Positions 54,508 to 63,228 are shown, counted from the first letter of the stretch. The stretch: 64,000 nucleotides of DNA from Herbiconiux flava (GCF_013409865.1 NZ_JACCBM010000001.1:186001-250000), one strand, 5' to 3'. Translations and numbers: made by a program. Notes: a model not told the origin generated them from the sequence alone.

Positions 54508-55367
54508 ACGCCGCCACCACCACCACCACCACCCGGCCGGCGCGCTTCGGGCTGGCGCGCACGCTGCGGCTCGGGGCCGCGCGGATCGGGTACGAGACGC
54601 GGGTGTACTTCCGCGCCGGGGACACGGTGTTCTTCACGTTCCTCTTCCCGGTCGTGCTGCTCGGGATCTTCTCCGTGGCGTTCCAGGGCATGGGCAACGT
54701 CGGCACGAACCCCGACGGGAGCGGCGGGATCAGCCAGGCGTCGTACTACCTGCCCGGGATGATCGCAGCGGGCATCCTGCTCAGCGGCATGCAGAACCTC
54801 GGGGTCGACATCGCCATGGAGCGAGGCGACGGCACGCTGAAGCGCCTTGCCGGGACACCCCTGCCCGTCATGTCGTACTTCATCGGAAAGATGGGACAGG
54901 TGCTGGTGACGTCGGCGGCGCAGGTGATCATCCTGATGCTGCTCGCCAAGCTCGCCTTCGGCGTCGAGCTGCCGAGCGAGCCCGAGAAGTGGCTGACGTT
55001 CCTGTGGGTCTACCTGCTCGGGATCGTCACCGCGGCCGTGCTCGGCATCGCGATCTCGCGGCTGCCGCGGAGCGGGAAGAGCGCTGCGGCGGTGATCATC
55101 CCGCCGCTGCTGATCCTGCAGTTCATCTCGGGCGTCTACCTGTCGTTCAGCCTGCTGCCCGAGTGGCTGCAGAACGTCGCGAGCGTCTTCCCGCTGAAGT
55201 GGATCGCCCAGGGGATGCGCGCGGCCCTGCTGCCGGAGTCGTTCGCCTCGGCGGAGGCGGGCGGCACCTGGGACCTCGCCGGGGTGGCGATCGTGCTCGG
55301 CATCTGGCTCGTCGTGGGGCTCGTGGTCTGCCGGCTCACCTTCCGCTGGATCCGGAAGGACAGCTGA
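54504..55367 (+). CDS. ABC-2 type permease
   Basis: A 287-residue membrane subunit with six segments and the ABC-2 signature around PLLILQFISGVYLSFSLLPEWLQNVASVFPLKWIAQGMRA. It starts with a Thr run. Pairs with the ATPase just upstream to form an exporter, probably for a lipid-like or drug-like molecule. Confidence 0.92.
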   Translation: MNAATTTTTTRPARFGLARTLRLGAARIGYETRVYFRAGDTVFFTFLFPVVLLGIFSVAFQGMGNVGTNPDGSGGISQASYYLPGMIAAGILLSGMQNLGVDIAMERGDGTLKRLAGTPLPVMSYFIGKMGQVLVTSAAQVIILMLLAKLAFGVELPSEPEKWLTFLWVYLLGIVTAAVLGIAISRLPRSGKSAAAVIIPPLLILQFISGVYLSFSLLPEWLQNVASVFPLKWIAQGMRAALLPESFASAEAGGTWDLAGVAIVLGIWLVVGLVVCRLTFRWIRKDS

Positions 55368-55426
55368 CCCGAGCTGAGCCGACCAGAGTTGGGCTGAGTT
55401 ACCAGAGCTGAGACGGAGCGCGCGAG

Positions 55427-56179
55427 CTAGGCGTTCTCCTTGCGGAAGGTGCGCGTTCCCACCCAGAGGCCGGCCGCGAAGAGCACGAGCGTCCACAGCA
55501 CGCCCCAGAACACCGTGATGGTGAAGAACTCGCCGACGAACAGCTCGCGGATCGCGTTCACGATGTACTTCGTCGGGATGAAGTCGCTGACGACCTGCAG
55601 CCACTGCGGCCCGATCGTCATCGGCAGCAGGATGCCCGACAGCAGCAGCACCGGCAGCGCGACGCTGTTGATCAGCGGCGCCATCACGTCCTCGCTCTTC
55701 GTGGTGAGCGCCAGCGCATTCGACGCGGCGGCGCACGCGGCGCCGAGCAGCACCGTGAGCAGCAGGCCGAGGAACATGCCCGGGATCGACCCCGTGAGAC
55801 CGAAGAAGAAGGCCAGGCCGATCAGCACCGCCCCCTGCACCACGAGCTGCAGCACGTCGCGCAGGATGCGCCCGAGCAGCAGGGCGGTGCGGCTCGCCGG
55901 CGTCACCCGCTCGGCCTCGATCACCCCGGCCCGCCACTCGGCGATCAGGCCGAAGCCGGCGAACAGGGCGCCGAAGAGGCCGAGCTGCACGAGCAGGCCG
56001 GGCACGAACAGCGTGTAGGCGTTCTCGGTGCCGAGCTGGCCGGCGATCGGCTCGAGCAGCGGGCCGAAGAGCACCAGGTAGAGGATCGGCTGGATCAGCC
56101 CGATGATCACCCACGCGGGGTTGCGCAGCGCCAGCCGCAGCTGCCGCCGGAACACGATGAACGTCTCGCGCCAGAACAT
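55427..56179 (-). CDS. ABC-2 type permease (DrrB-like)
   Basis: A 250-residue permease with six segments and the family stretch LPVLLLSGILLPMTIGPQWLQVVSDFIPTKYIVNAIRELFVGEF. It starts MFWRETFIVFRRQLRLALRNPAWVII, typical of DrrB proteins. Follows its ATPase gene after 73 bases and ends facing the other exporter (convergent). Confidence 0.93.
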   Translation of the reverse strand: MFWRETFIVFRRQLRLALRNPAWVIIGLIQPILYLVLFGPLLEPIAGQLGTENAYTLFVPGLLVQLGLFGALFAGFGLIAEWRAGVIEAERVTPASRTALLLGRILRDVLQLVVQGAVLIGLAFFFGLTGSIPGMFLGLLLTVLLGAACAAASNALALTTKSEDVMAPLINSVALPVLLLSGILLPMTIGPQWLQVVSDFIPTKYIVNAIRELFVGEFFTITVFWGVLWTLVLFAAGLWVGTRTFRKENA

Positions 56180-56252
56180 CAGAACGCCTCTCGACGGGTG
56201 AAAAGGGTGGGATGGGTGGGAAGGATGTCGGCGGGCGAGGTCAGGGCGCGCA

Positions 56253-57218
56253 TCACGCGTCCTCCCGCAGTGAGCGGCCCGTCAGCGTGAGGAACACGTC
56301 GTCGAGGGTCGGCCGCCGCACCTCGAGCGACTCCAGGGCGATGCCCGCGGCGTCGAGCGAGCGGATTAGCCCGGCCACCTCGTGGCCGGCGCCACGCACG
56401 CGCGCGCTGACCGTGGCGCCGGAGACCGTGAGGTCGGCGTCGGCCACCCGCGAGAGCAGGGACGCCGCCTCGGCCGAACGGCCCGCGTCGGTGAGCACCA
56501 GCTCGACGAGGTCGCCCGAGACCTGCCGCTTCAGCGCGTCGGGGGTGTCGCTCGCCACGATGGTGCCGTGGTCGATCACGAGGATGCGGTCGCAGAGCGC
56601 GTCGGCCTCGTCGAGGTAGTGGGTGGTGAGGAAGATCGTGGCGCCGCGGCGGGTGCGCAGATCGCTGATGTGCGTCCAGAGGTTGGCGCGGGCCTGCGGG
56701 TCGAGGCCCGTGGTCGGCTCGTCGAGGAACACCAGCGTCGGATCGTGCACCAGCCCCATCGCGATGTCGAGACGCCGCCGCTGGCCGCCCGACATGGCCT
56801 TGGGCTCACGGGTCCACAGCCCCTCGAGGTCGAGCTGCTCGAACAGCTCCTTGCCGCGCGCGGTCGCCTGCGCCTTGCTGATGCCGTAGAGCATGCCGTG
56901 GTCGACGATCTCCTCGCCGGCCCGGGCCTCGGGAGAGGTCGAGCCGCTCTGCGAGACGTAGCCGATGCTCCGCCGCACCTTCTGCGACTCGGTCACGACG
57001 TCGTAGCCGGCGACCGTGGCCGTGCCGGCCGTGGGGGTGAGCAGCGTCGTGAGCATGCGCAGCGTCGTGGTCTTGCCGGCACCGTTCGGCCCCAGGAAGC
57101 CGACGATCTCGCCCTCGTCGACGTCGATGTCGACGCCCGCGACGGCCTTCACCTCGACCTTCTCGGCCCCTTTTCCGCGCCCCGCGAAGGTGCGCGCGAG
57201 TCCTCGCGCGTGGATCAT
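56253..57218 (-). CDS. ABC exporter ATP-binding protein (DrrA-like)
   Basis: A 321-residue ATPase. Walker A GPNGAGKTT, signature MSGGQRRRLDIAMG, Walker B LVFLDEPTTGLD, His switch TTHYLDEADAL, and a DrrA-type C-terminal domain ending RPTLDDVFLTLTGRSLREDA. I prefer the ATG at 57218 with GGGAG upstream over the ATG at 57233. An inverted repeat of TetR type lies just before the gene, yet no regulator gene is adjacent. Confidence 0.93.
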   Translation of the reverse strand: MIHARGLARTFAGRGKGAEKVEVKAVAGVDIDVDEGEIVGFLGPNGAGKTTTLRMLTTLLTPTAGTATVAGYDVVTESQKVRRSIGYVSQSGSTSPEARAGEEIVDHGMLYGISKAQATARGKELFEQLDLEGLWTREPKAMSGGQRRRLDIAMGLVHDPTLVFLDEPTTGLDPQARANLWTHISDLRTRRGATIFLTTHYLDEADALCDRILVIDHGTIVASDTPDALKRQVSGDLVELVLTDAGRSAEAASLLSRVADADLTVSGATVSARVRGAGHEVAGLIRSLDAAGIALESLEVRRPTLDDVFLTLTGRSLREDA

Positions 57219-57236
57219 CGGCTCTCCCTGCATCTA

Positions 57237-57253
57237 TGTGAACGGCGTACACA
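57237..57253. promoter_or_regulatory. TetR-type inverted repeat before the DrrA-like gene
   Basis: TGTGAACGGCGTACACA: seven-base arms (TGTGNAC/GTNCACA on the minus strand) with one mismatched pair, 3-base centre, 18 bases before the start codon. Confidence 0.55.
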
Positions 57254-57292
57254 TTGCCCGAGTTCAGCGGCGAGCACAAGACCCACGACGGA

Positions 57293-57688
57293 TCACCCCT
57301 CGAGCAGACGTTTCAGCGTCACGAGGTCTGCCGCGATCGCATCCGAATCGGCCGCCAGGTCGGCGTCGCTCACCCCGGGCCGGCGGAACAGCGTGAAGAC
57401 GACCTCGCTCCCCCGGTCGTTCGCCAGCACCCGCAGCGGGTTGTGCACCGTCTCACCCGTCTCGGGCACGACGTCGTGGTCGAGCACCCCCGCCTCGACC
57501 GGGCCGGTGAACCGGATCTCGATGGTGCCGCCGTCGAGGTCGGCGAACCAGCGCTCCCCCTCCGACCGCAGCCCCGAGCCGAGCCCCGCCGCCCAGAGCG
57601 GCAGGTTGGCGGGATCGCCGGCGAACGCCGCCACATCGGCAGGCGAACGGTCGATCGAGACGGAGAGGTGCGTGGCAGGCCAGGTCAT
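57293..57688 (-). CDS. SRPBCC (START-like) domain protein
   Basis: A 131-residue protein resembling polyketide cyclase/START-like folds: LSVSIDRSPADVAAFAGDPANLPLWAAGLG at the N terminus and EVVFTLFRRPGVSDADLAADSDAIAADLVTLKRLLEG at the C terminus. Ligand unknown. It lies upstream of the exporter on the same strand; whether they share a transcript is unclear. Confidence 0.75.
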   Translation of the reverse strand: MTWPATHLSVSIDRSPADVAAFAGDPANLPLWAAGLGSGLRSEGERWFADLDGGTIEIRFTGPVEAGVLDHDVVPETGETVHNPLRVLANDRGSEVVFTLFRRPGVSDADLAADSDAIAADLVTLKRLLEG

Positions 57689-57743
57689 GCTCAGACCCTA
57701 GAGCCGACCCCCGACAACGGGAACACGAGCGAGAACGAGTGCC

Positions 57744-58868
57744 TCAGAACCCCACGTACACCGGCTCCGGGTGCAGCTGCACCCCGAACTCCGCGAGCAC
57801 CCGCCCCTGCACGAACCGAGCCAGCTCGGCCACGTCGGATGCCCGCCCCGACGCCCCCGCCCGGTTCACGATCGCGAGCGTGTGCTTCGACGAGATCGCG
57901 GCGCTCGATCCGGGCAGCGAGAACCCGCGGCGGATGCCCGCCTGCTCGATCAGCCACGCCGCGCTGAGCTTCACGTGGTACTCCGCCGGGGCCGGACCCC
58001 GCGAGTACACGCCGGTGCCCGCGTCGGCGCCCTCCTGCGCGAGCGCAGCGGGGTCGAGCGGGATCACGAGGTCGGGCGCATCCGGCTCGACCTGCCAGCG
58101 CGGTGCCGACGACGGCAGCGCCCGCGCGGCCCGCTCGGTGACGATCGGGTTGGTGAAGAACGACCCCGCGCTGACCGAGTCGGGGTCGGCCGGGTCGAGG
58201 ACCATGCCCTTCGAGGCCCGCAACCGGAGCACGGTGTCGCGCACCTGCTGCAGCGGCATCCGCTCGCCCACCGCCACCCCGAGCGCCGTCGCCAGCTGTC
58301 CGTAGGCCACGGGCGCGCTGAGCCCGTCAGCAGCACCCAGCACGAACGTCACCGACAGCACCACCCCCCGCAGCCCCCGCTTGAACACCGAGGTGCGGTA
58401 CCCGAGCCCGAGCTCGGCCACGGGCATCCGCTTCACCCGCCCCGCCTCGACGTCGTAGAAGTCGAGCGACTCGATCGACGCACCGACCTCCTGGCCGTAG
58501 GCGCCGATGTTCTGGATGGGCGCCGCCCCGGTCGACCCGGGGATGCCCGAGAGCGCCTCGATGCCGCTGAATCCCTCGGCGACGGTGTGCGCGACGAGCT
58601 CGTCCCACGGATGCCCGGCCTGCACCCGCAGCCGCACCGACCCCGCAGGCGCCGGAAGCTGCACGATCCCGCGGGTGGCGACCCGCACGACCGTGCCGTC
58701 GAACCCCTCGTCCGAGACCAGGACGTTGGAGCCGCCCCCGAGCACCAGCCACTCCTCGTCGGGGTCGAGCCCCTCGGCGAGCGCCAGGAGCTCGGGCTCG
58801 GTGGTCGCGGTCTCGAGGGTCGCAGCGGGGCCGCCGAGCTGCAGGGTGGTGAAACGCGCCAGGGTCAT
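57744..58868 (-). CDS. murB: UDP-N-acetylmuramate dehydrogenase
   Basis: A 374-residue flavoenzyme making UDP-MurNAc for peptidoglycan. FAD-binding part: TTLQLGG, LGGGSNVLVSDEGFDGTVVRVATRG, SGIPGSTGAAPIQNIGAYGQEV. The catalytic Ser is in DSVSAGSFFTNPIV. C-terminal domain ends HPEPVYVGF, the type I form. ATGA overlap with hadB; the fatty-acid dehydratase pair and murB are thus one operon. Confidence 0.96.
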   Translation of the reverse strand: MTLARFTTLQLGGPAATLETATTEPELLALAEGLDPDEEWLVLGGGSNVLVSDEGFDGTVVRVATRGIVQLPAPAGSVRLRVQAGHPWDELVAHTVAEGFSGIEALSGIPGSTGAAPIQNIGAYGQEVGASIESLDFYDVEAGRVKRMPVAELGLGYRTSVFKRGLRGVVLSVTFVLGAADGLSAPVAYGQLATALGVAVGERMPLQQVRDTVLRLRASKGMVLDPADPDSVSAGSFFTNPIVTERAARALPSSAPRWQVEPDAPDLVIPLDPAALAQEGADAGTGVYSRGPAPAEYHVKLSAAWLIEQAGIRRGFSLPGSSAAISSKHTLAIVNRAGASGRASDVAELARFVQGRVLAEFGVQLHPEPVYVGF

Positions 58869-59290
58869 GGCAGCGTGACGCTCACCTGCGCCTTGCCGAG
58901 CACCGTCTGCCCGTCGACCGTCACGGTCAGGTCGATGCGGGCGGTGCCGGCGTCCTCGTCGAGGGTGCCGATCTTCGCGACGACCTCGATCGTCGCGCCC
59001 GAGGCCGGGTCGACGACCACGGGGCGGGTGAACCGCACCTGGTAGGCGCCGATGCGGGCCGGGTCGCCGACCCAGTCGACGACCGGCTGCACCGCGAGGC
59101 CCATGGTGAGCATGCCGTGCGCGAGCACGCCGGGCAGCCCGACGCTCTCGGCCACGTCGTCGCGGTAGTGGATGGCGTTGAAGTCGCCCGAGGCCCCGGC
59201 GTACCGCACGAGCGACTCACGGGTGATGGGGTAGGTGGCGCGGGCGACCTCGTCGCCCTTCTCGTAGCGGTGCACGATCTCGGTGCTCAT
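58865..59290 (-). CDS. MaoC-like dehydratase, HadB type
   Basis: A 141-residue hotdog-fold protein with the R-hydratase motif: YAGASGDFNAIHYRDDVAESVGLPGVLAHGMLTMG, with catalytic Asp and His in GDFNAIHY. With its HadA partner it should dehydrate (3R)-hydroxyacyl thioesters in a type II fatty acid elongation cycle. ATGA overlaps with both neighbours. Confidence 0.88.
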   Translation of the reverse strand: MSTEIVHRYEKGDEVARATYPITRESLVRYAGASGDFNAIHYRDDVAESVGLPGVLAHGMLTMGLAVQPVVDWVGDPARIGAYQVRFTRPVVVDPASGATIEVVAKIGTLDEDAGTARIDLTVTVDGQTVLGKAQVSVTLP

Positions 59291-59733
59291 GCGTCTCCCC
59301 TCACCACGAGGGTGGAGACCGCGGTGACCACGTGCTCCCCCGCCGCATCCCGGATGCTCGTCTCGGCCACCACCATGGCGTTGCCGCCCAGGGTCTTGAC
59401 GCCGGTCACCGCGAGCTGCGCGCTCAGCTCGTCGCCCGCGACGATCGGCCGCACGTAGTCGAAGCGCTGCTCGCCGTGCACCACGTGGGTGAGCTCGATG
59501 CCGGCGTCCTCCTCGGCGAGCAGCTGGGCGAGGGTCAGCTCCTGCACCACGATCGCGAAGGTGGGCGGCGCGACGACGTCGGCGTAGCCGGCGGCCTGCG
59601 CGGCCTCGACGCTGAAGTTGAGGGGGTTCGTCGAGAAGACGGCGCGGGCGAACTCGCGCACCTTCTCACGGCCCACCAGGTACGACGCGGTCGGCGGGAA
59701 CGCGCGCTCGGTCAGGGCTGGGTTCACTGGCAC
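59287..59733 (-). CDS. MaoC-like dehydratase N-terminal domain protein, HadA type
   Basis: A 148-residue hotdog protein of the FAS1-DH/HadA group (YLVGREKVREFARAVFSTNPLNFSVEAAQAAGYADVVAPPTFAIVV). It lacks the catalytic Asp-His pair and supplies substrate binding in the HadAB heterodimer. GTG start at 59733; a second GTG two codons later is possible. First gene of hadA-hadB-murB. Confidence 0.87.
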   Translation of the reverse strand: MPVNPALTERAFPPTASYLVGREKVREFARAVFSTNPLNFSVEAAQAAGYADVVAPPTFAIVVQELTLAQLLAEEDAGIELTHVVHGEQRFDYVRPIVAGDELSAQLAVTGVKTLGGNAMVVAETSIRDAAGEHVVTAVSTLVVRGDA

Positions 59734-59865
59734 GGGTCCAGTCTACGGGCGGGGCGGGGGCGGGCATCCGGATGCTCGGGCCAGGCGCCGGACGGGCGGC
59801 CCCCGTCGCTCCGAGCCCAGGCCGGGCCGCGCGACCTGCTGGCCGGGCCACGTCGCCCGCTCCGC

Positions 59866-59871
59866 TAGGGT
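59866..59871 (+). promoter_or_regulatory. -10 box of a leaderless promoter for the Ppx/GppA gene
   Basis: TAGGGT ends 6 bases before the GTG at 59878. Confidence 0.55.
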
Positions 59872-59877
59872 CGGGGT

Positions 59878-60804
59878 GTGCGACTCGGAGTGCTGGATGT
59901 GGGATCGAACACCGTCCACCTGATCGTCGTGGACGCGCATCCTGGTGCCCGCCCCGTGCCGCAGGCCTCGCACAAGTCGGTGCTGCGCCTCATGCGCTAC
60001 CTCGAGCCCGACGGGGCGATCAGCGCCGAGGGTGTCGAGGCGATCGTCGCCGCCATCGCCTCGGCCATGGAGGTCGCCCGCCGCGAGGGCATCGAGGAGC
60101 TGCTGCCGATGGCCACGTCGGCCCTTCGCGAGGCGCGGAACGGCGAGGAGGTGCTGGCGCGCATCGAGGCCTCGACCGGGGTCGCGCTGCGCGTGCTGAG
60201 CGGGGAGGACGAGGGGCGGCTGACGTTCCTCGCGATCCGGCGCTGGTACGGCTGGTCCTCGGGCAACATCCTGCTCTTCGACATCGGCGGCGGCTCGCTC
60301 GAGATCGCGGCCGGCAGCGACGAGTACCCCGAGGTCGCGGTGTCGCTGCCGCTCGGGGCCGGGCGCACGACCGTGCAGTTCTTCCCGAGCGACCCGCCGA
60401 CGCCTTCTCAGATGCTCGAGCTGCGGGCGCACTCGCGTCAGGTCATGCGAGCGGATGCGCTGCCGCTCTTCGCCGACCAGCCCGCCTACGACCACGTCGT
60501 CGGCTCGTCGAAGACGATCCGCTCGCTCGCGCGCCTCGCGGGTTCGAGCAGGCCGGGTGCGACGGGTGACATCGTCACCCTGCGGCGCTCGGAGCTGAAG
60601 GACTGGATCCCGCGCCTCGGCCAGCTGCCCGCGGAGGCCCGGCAGGCGCTGCCCGGGATCACGCCCGACCGCACCTTCCAGATCGTGGCGGGGGCCATCG
60701 TGCTGCACTCGGTGATGAAGCTCTACGACGTCGAGGAGCTCGAGGTCTCGCCCTGGGCGCTCCGCGAGGGCATCCTCCTGCGCTACCTCGACGGCCTGGG
60801 CTGA
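59878..60804 (+). CDS. Ppx/GppA phosphatase family protein
   Basis: A 308-residue ASKHA-fold phosphatase of the short actinobacterial form (Ppx1/Ppx2-like), without the C-terminal HD domain of E. coli Ppx. Phosphate loops: GVLDVGSNTVHLIVVD and LFDIGGGSLEIA; the catalytic Glu is expected in LSGEDEGRL. Acts on polyphosphate or (p)ppGpp-type substrates. GTG start with a -10 box right before it. Confidence 0.92.
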   Translation: MRLGVLDVGSNTVHLIVVDAHPGARPVPQASHKSVLRLMRYLEPDGAISAEGVEAIVAAIASAMEVARREGIEELLPMATSALREARNGEEVLARIEASTGVALRVLSGEDEGRLTFLAIRRWYGWSSGNILLFDIGGGSLEIAAGSDEYPEVAVSLPLGAGRTTVQFFPSDPPTPSQMLELRAHSRQVMRADALPLFADQPAYDHVVGSSKTIRSLARLAGSSRPGATGDIVTLRRSELKDWIPRLGQLPAEARQALPGITPDRTFQIVAGAIVLHSVMKLYDVEELEVSPWALREGILLRYLDGLG

Positions 60805-60811
60805 CCTCCAC

Positions 60812-60873
60812 GATCGAGTTGGCCCGTCCCGTTCTTCCCGGGCCGTCTTGGAACGGGAAGGGCCAAGTCGATC
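60812..60873. terminator. Large bidirectional terminator
   Basis: 23-base arms (60812-60834 and 60851-60873) with two mismatches and a 16-base loop, between the convergent phosphatase and methyltransferase genes. Confidence 0.8.
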
Positions 60874-60886
60874 GAGGGGGCCGAGG

Positions 60887-61708
60887 TCAGCGGGCGACCG
60901 CCCAGAGGGCGACCGCGCTGGCCGCCGCGACGTTGAGCGAGTCGATGCCGTGCAGCATCGGGATGCGCACCACCGTGTCCGCCGCCGCGATCGCCTCGGG
61001 CGTCAGCCCGGCGCCCTCCGCGCCGAGCACCAGCGCGACGCGATCCGGCACCGCACGCTCGAAGTCGCGGAGGCTCACCGCGTCGGGCGTCAGCGCGAGC
61101 GCCGCGACGTGGAACCCGAGCTCGTGCAGCTGCGGCGCGAGCACGTCCCACTCGCCCGCGCGCGTCCACGGCACCTGCAGCACCGTGCCCATGCTGACGC
61201 GGATCGCGCGCCGGTAGAACGGGTCCGAGCAGCGGGGCGACACCAGCACCGCATCGGCCCCGATCGCCCCCGCCGAGCGGAAGATCGCGCCCACGTTCGT
61301 CGGGTCGACGACGTTCTCGATCACGACGACGCGGCGCGCATCCGCCAGCAGGGTCGCCGGTTCGGGCAGCGCCGGCCGCGCCATCGAGGCGACCAGGCCG
61401 CGGTGCAGCAGGTAGCCCGTGAGCTCGGCGAGCAGCTCGCCGGGGCCGACGAAGACGGGGGTGTCCGGATGCCCGGCGGCGCCCAGCGCGGCGACCGCCT
61501 CGTCGGCGCCGGTGCCGAGCGCGAGCACCGAGCGCGGCACGTGCCCGGCGGCGAGCGCCCGCTCGAGCACCAGCAGCGACTCGGCGAGGTACAGGCCGTG
61601 CTCGCGACCGCGCTCGTCGCGGCGGGAGTTCTTCAGGGCGACGTCGGTGGCGTGGGCGTAGTCGGCCAGGCGGGGGTCGGCCAGGTCGGCTATGGGGACG
61701 ACGGGCAT
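60887..61708 (-). CDS. TrmH/SpoU family RNA 2'-O-methyltransferase
   Basis: A 273-residue SPOUT methyltransferase. Motif 1 VVVIENVVDPTNVGAIFRSAGAIGADAVLVS, motif 2 RVALVLGAEGAGL and motif 3 VVRIPMLHGIDSLNVAAASAVALW form the knotted SAM site. The N-terminal part (about 1-100) binds the RNA substrate. Target (tRNA or 23S rRNA) cannot be told. A TAGACT box 8 bases before the ATG suggests a leaderless transcript. Confidence 0.92.
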   Translation of the reverse strand: MPVVPIADLADPRLADYAHATDVALKNSRRDERGREHGLYLAESLLVLERALAAGHVPRSVLALGTGADEAVAALGAAGHPDTPVFVGPGELLAELTGYLLHRGLVASMARPALPEPATLLADARRVVVIENVVDPTNVGAIFRSAGAIGADAVLVSPRCSDPFYRRAIRVSMGTVLQVPWTRAGEWDVLAPQLHELGFHVAALALTPDAVSLRDFERAVPDRVALVLGAEGAGLTPEAIAAADTVVRIPMLHGIDSLNVAAASAVALWAVAR

Positions 61709-61719
61709 GGAAGGAGAGT

Positions 61720-62250
61720 CTAGAGGCGCACGGGGCCGGTCGCGGCGGGCGTCAGCCCCGTCGCGGCCGGCCGGGGCGGCGCGTTCAGCGCCCGCGCCAG
61801 ACGTCGGAGGCCGAGCAGGACGGCTGCGCCGAGGAGTGCGCCCAGAGTGTTCGTGATCACGTCGTTGACGTCGGCCGTTCGACCGAGATCGGTGACGTAC
61901 TGCGTCACCTCGATGGTCAGCGTGCTCGCCAGCGCCACGAGCAGCACGGTGCGGAACCGCGCCCCCGCGAGCACCATCAGGAGCCCGAGCGGCAGGAAGA
62001 CGAAGGTGTTCAGCACCGCGTCCACCGTGCTGCCCGGCCCGTCGAACTGCAGCGGCAGGAGGTTGAGTCGCACGCCGAGGCCCGTTCCGGGCCGGAGGGT
62101 CATGAATGCGACCGCCGCCGCCCAGATCAGCGTCAGCAGCACCACGGGCAGCGGGCGCACCCGCGCCGGGACGAAGGTCCGCACCAGCGCCACCAGCGTC
62201 AGCGTCGCGAGCACCGCGGCGAAGAGCAGGTTGAGGGCGAGGCCGAACAT
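61720..62250 (-). CDS. VanZ-like family membrane protein
   Basis: A 176-residue membrane protein with four or five segments and the VanZ core (TLRPG...NLLPLQFDGPG, DAVLNTFVFLPLGLLMVL, EVTQYVTDLGRTADVNDVITNTLGALLGA). Homologues give teicoplanin resistance in some clusters, but most have no known role. ATG at 62250 with GGTGG upstream. Confidence 0.88.
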   Translation of the reverse strand: MFGLALNLLFAAVLATLTLVALVRTFVPARVRPLPVVLLTLIWAAAVAFMTLRPGTGLGVRLNLLPLQFDGPGSTVDAVLNTFVFLPLGLLMVLAGARFRTVLLVALASTLTIEVTQYVTDLGRTADVNDVITNTLGALLGAAVLLGLRRLARALNAPPRPAATGLTPAATGPVRL

Positions 62251-62371
62251 GCGTCCACCTTCGCAGAGGCGCCGTCGAGCATCCTGAACGGCCCCTGACC
62301 GAACGCCGGGCGGGTGCCCCCGCACCGGGCGCCTCTGCCGGGGCCGGGGCCGGGCGTGCCAGGGTGGGCAC

Positions 62372-62857
62372 ATGCCCGTCATCGAATCGCGCTGCGTCGT
62401 GCCCGTCAGCCCCGAGGTCGCGTTCGCGGTGTCGCAGACGACGGGTGAGACGCGGATGCGCTGGGACACCTTCATCCGCCGCCAGCAGCTCCTCGACGGC
62501 GCCACCGTGCCGGCCAAGGGGGTGCGCACCTTCACCGTGCAGCGCTTCGGGCTCCGGATGATCAGCGAGTACGTCTCGTACAACCCGCCCTCGAACGTGG
62601 GGATGCGCATGACGAAGGGCTCGTGGTTCTTCGAGCGCCTCGCGGGCGGCTGGCGCTTCTCGCCCGTGGACGGCGACCCGGGCAGCACCCTCGCCATCTG
62701 GCGCTACAACTTCACCTGCCGGCCCCGCTGGCTCGCGCCCCTCGCGGAGCGCATCGGCGCGGCGCTCCTCCAGCGCGACATCGACCGCCGCCTCCGCGGC
62801 TTCGCCCGCGGCTGCACCGACCCCGTCGTGCTCTCCCACGTGTACGCCCAGCACTGA
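62372..62857 (+). CDS. SRPBCC-like protein of unknown function
   Basis: A 161-residue protein resembling START-like ligand-binding proteins: IESRCVVPVSPEVAFAVSQTTGETRMRWDTFIRRQ, and VGMRMTKGSWFFERLAGGWRFSPVDGDPGSTLAIWRYNFTCRP. No signal or membrane segment. No partner gene is evident; it stands alone with its own terminator. Confidence 0.72.
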   Translation: MPVIESRCVVPVSPEVAFAVSQTTGETRMRWDTFIRRQQLLDGATVPAKGVRTFTVQRFGLRMISEYVSYNPPSNVGMRMTKGSWFFERLAGGWRFSPVDGDPGSTLAIWRYNFTCRPRWLAPLAERIGAALLQRDIDRRLRGFARGCTDPVVLSHVYAQH

Positions 62858-62870
62858 GCCCGGGAACGGA

Positions 62871-62904
62871 AAAACCCCCAAGATGGCGAGATCTTGGGGG
62901 TTTT
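62871..62904. terminator. Bidirectional terminator
   Basis: Perfect 14-base arms AAAACCCCCAAGAT and ATCTTGGGGGTTTT, 6-base loop, between the SRPBCC-like gene and the tRNA pair. Confidence 0.9.
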
Positions 62905-62906
62905 CG

Positions 62907-62980
62907 TAGCGGGAGCGGGACTTGAACCCGCGACCCCACGATTATGAGCCGTGTGCTCTAACCAACTGAGCTACCCCGCC
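62907..62980 (-). tRNA. tRNA-Met (CAT, elongator)
   Basis: 74 bases; acceptor GGCGGGG against TCCCGCT with G-U end pairs, D arm GCTCAGTTGGTTAGAGC, anticodon loop CTCATAA, T arm GCGGGTTCAAGTCCCGC, discriminator A. The first pair is G-U rather than the unpaired C-A of initiators, so elongator; tRNA-Ile2 with a modified C cannot be excluded by anticodon alone. Confidence 0.9.
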
Positions 62981-63013
62981 GCGGCTTCCGGAGGACCAGC
63001 CTCCGGGAAGCGG

Positions 63014-63085
<72 letters not shown>

Positions 63086-63210
63086 GCGCAATGCAGCCCG
63101 GAACCCCGGGCGCTTTTGGCACCAGTAGAGAATAGCATCCCCGCGGGGCAGGTTTCGTCGCGCGGCGTCACGGGGGCGTTCGGGGGCGGGACGAGCATCC
63201 GGAACCCGTC

Positions 63211-63228
63211 GTGTGCAAACGATTCCAG
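63211..63228. promoter_or_regulatory. Operator GTGTGCAAACGATTCCAG before the GH13 gene
   Basis: Reverse complement of the site at 31826-31843 with one mismatch in 18. It overlaps the -35 region of the GH13 promoter (-10 TAGGGT at 63236-63241). Confidence 0.75.

Noticed and set aside
58865..59733. Frameshifted single dehydratase gene
   Set aside because: The two reading frames are separate HadA and HadB proteins with an ATGA overlap and complete domains each.
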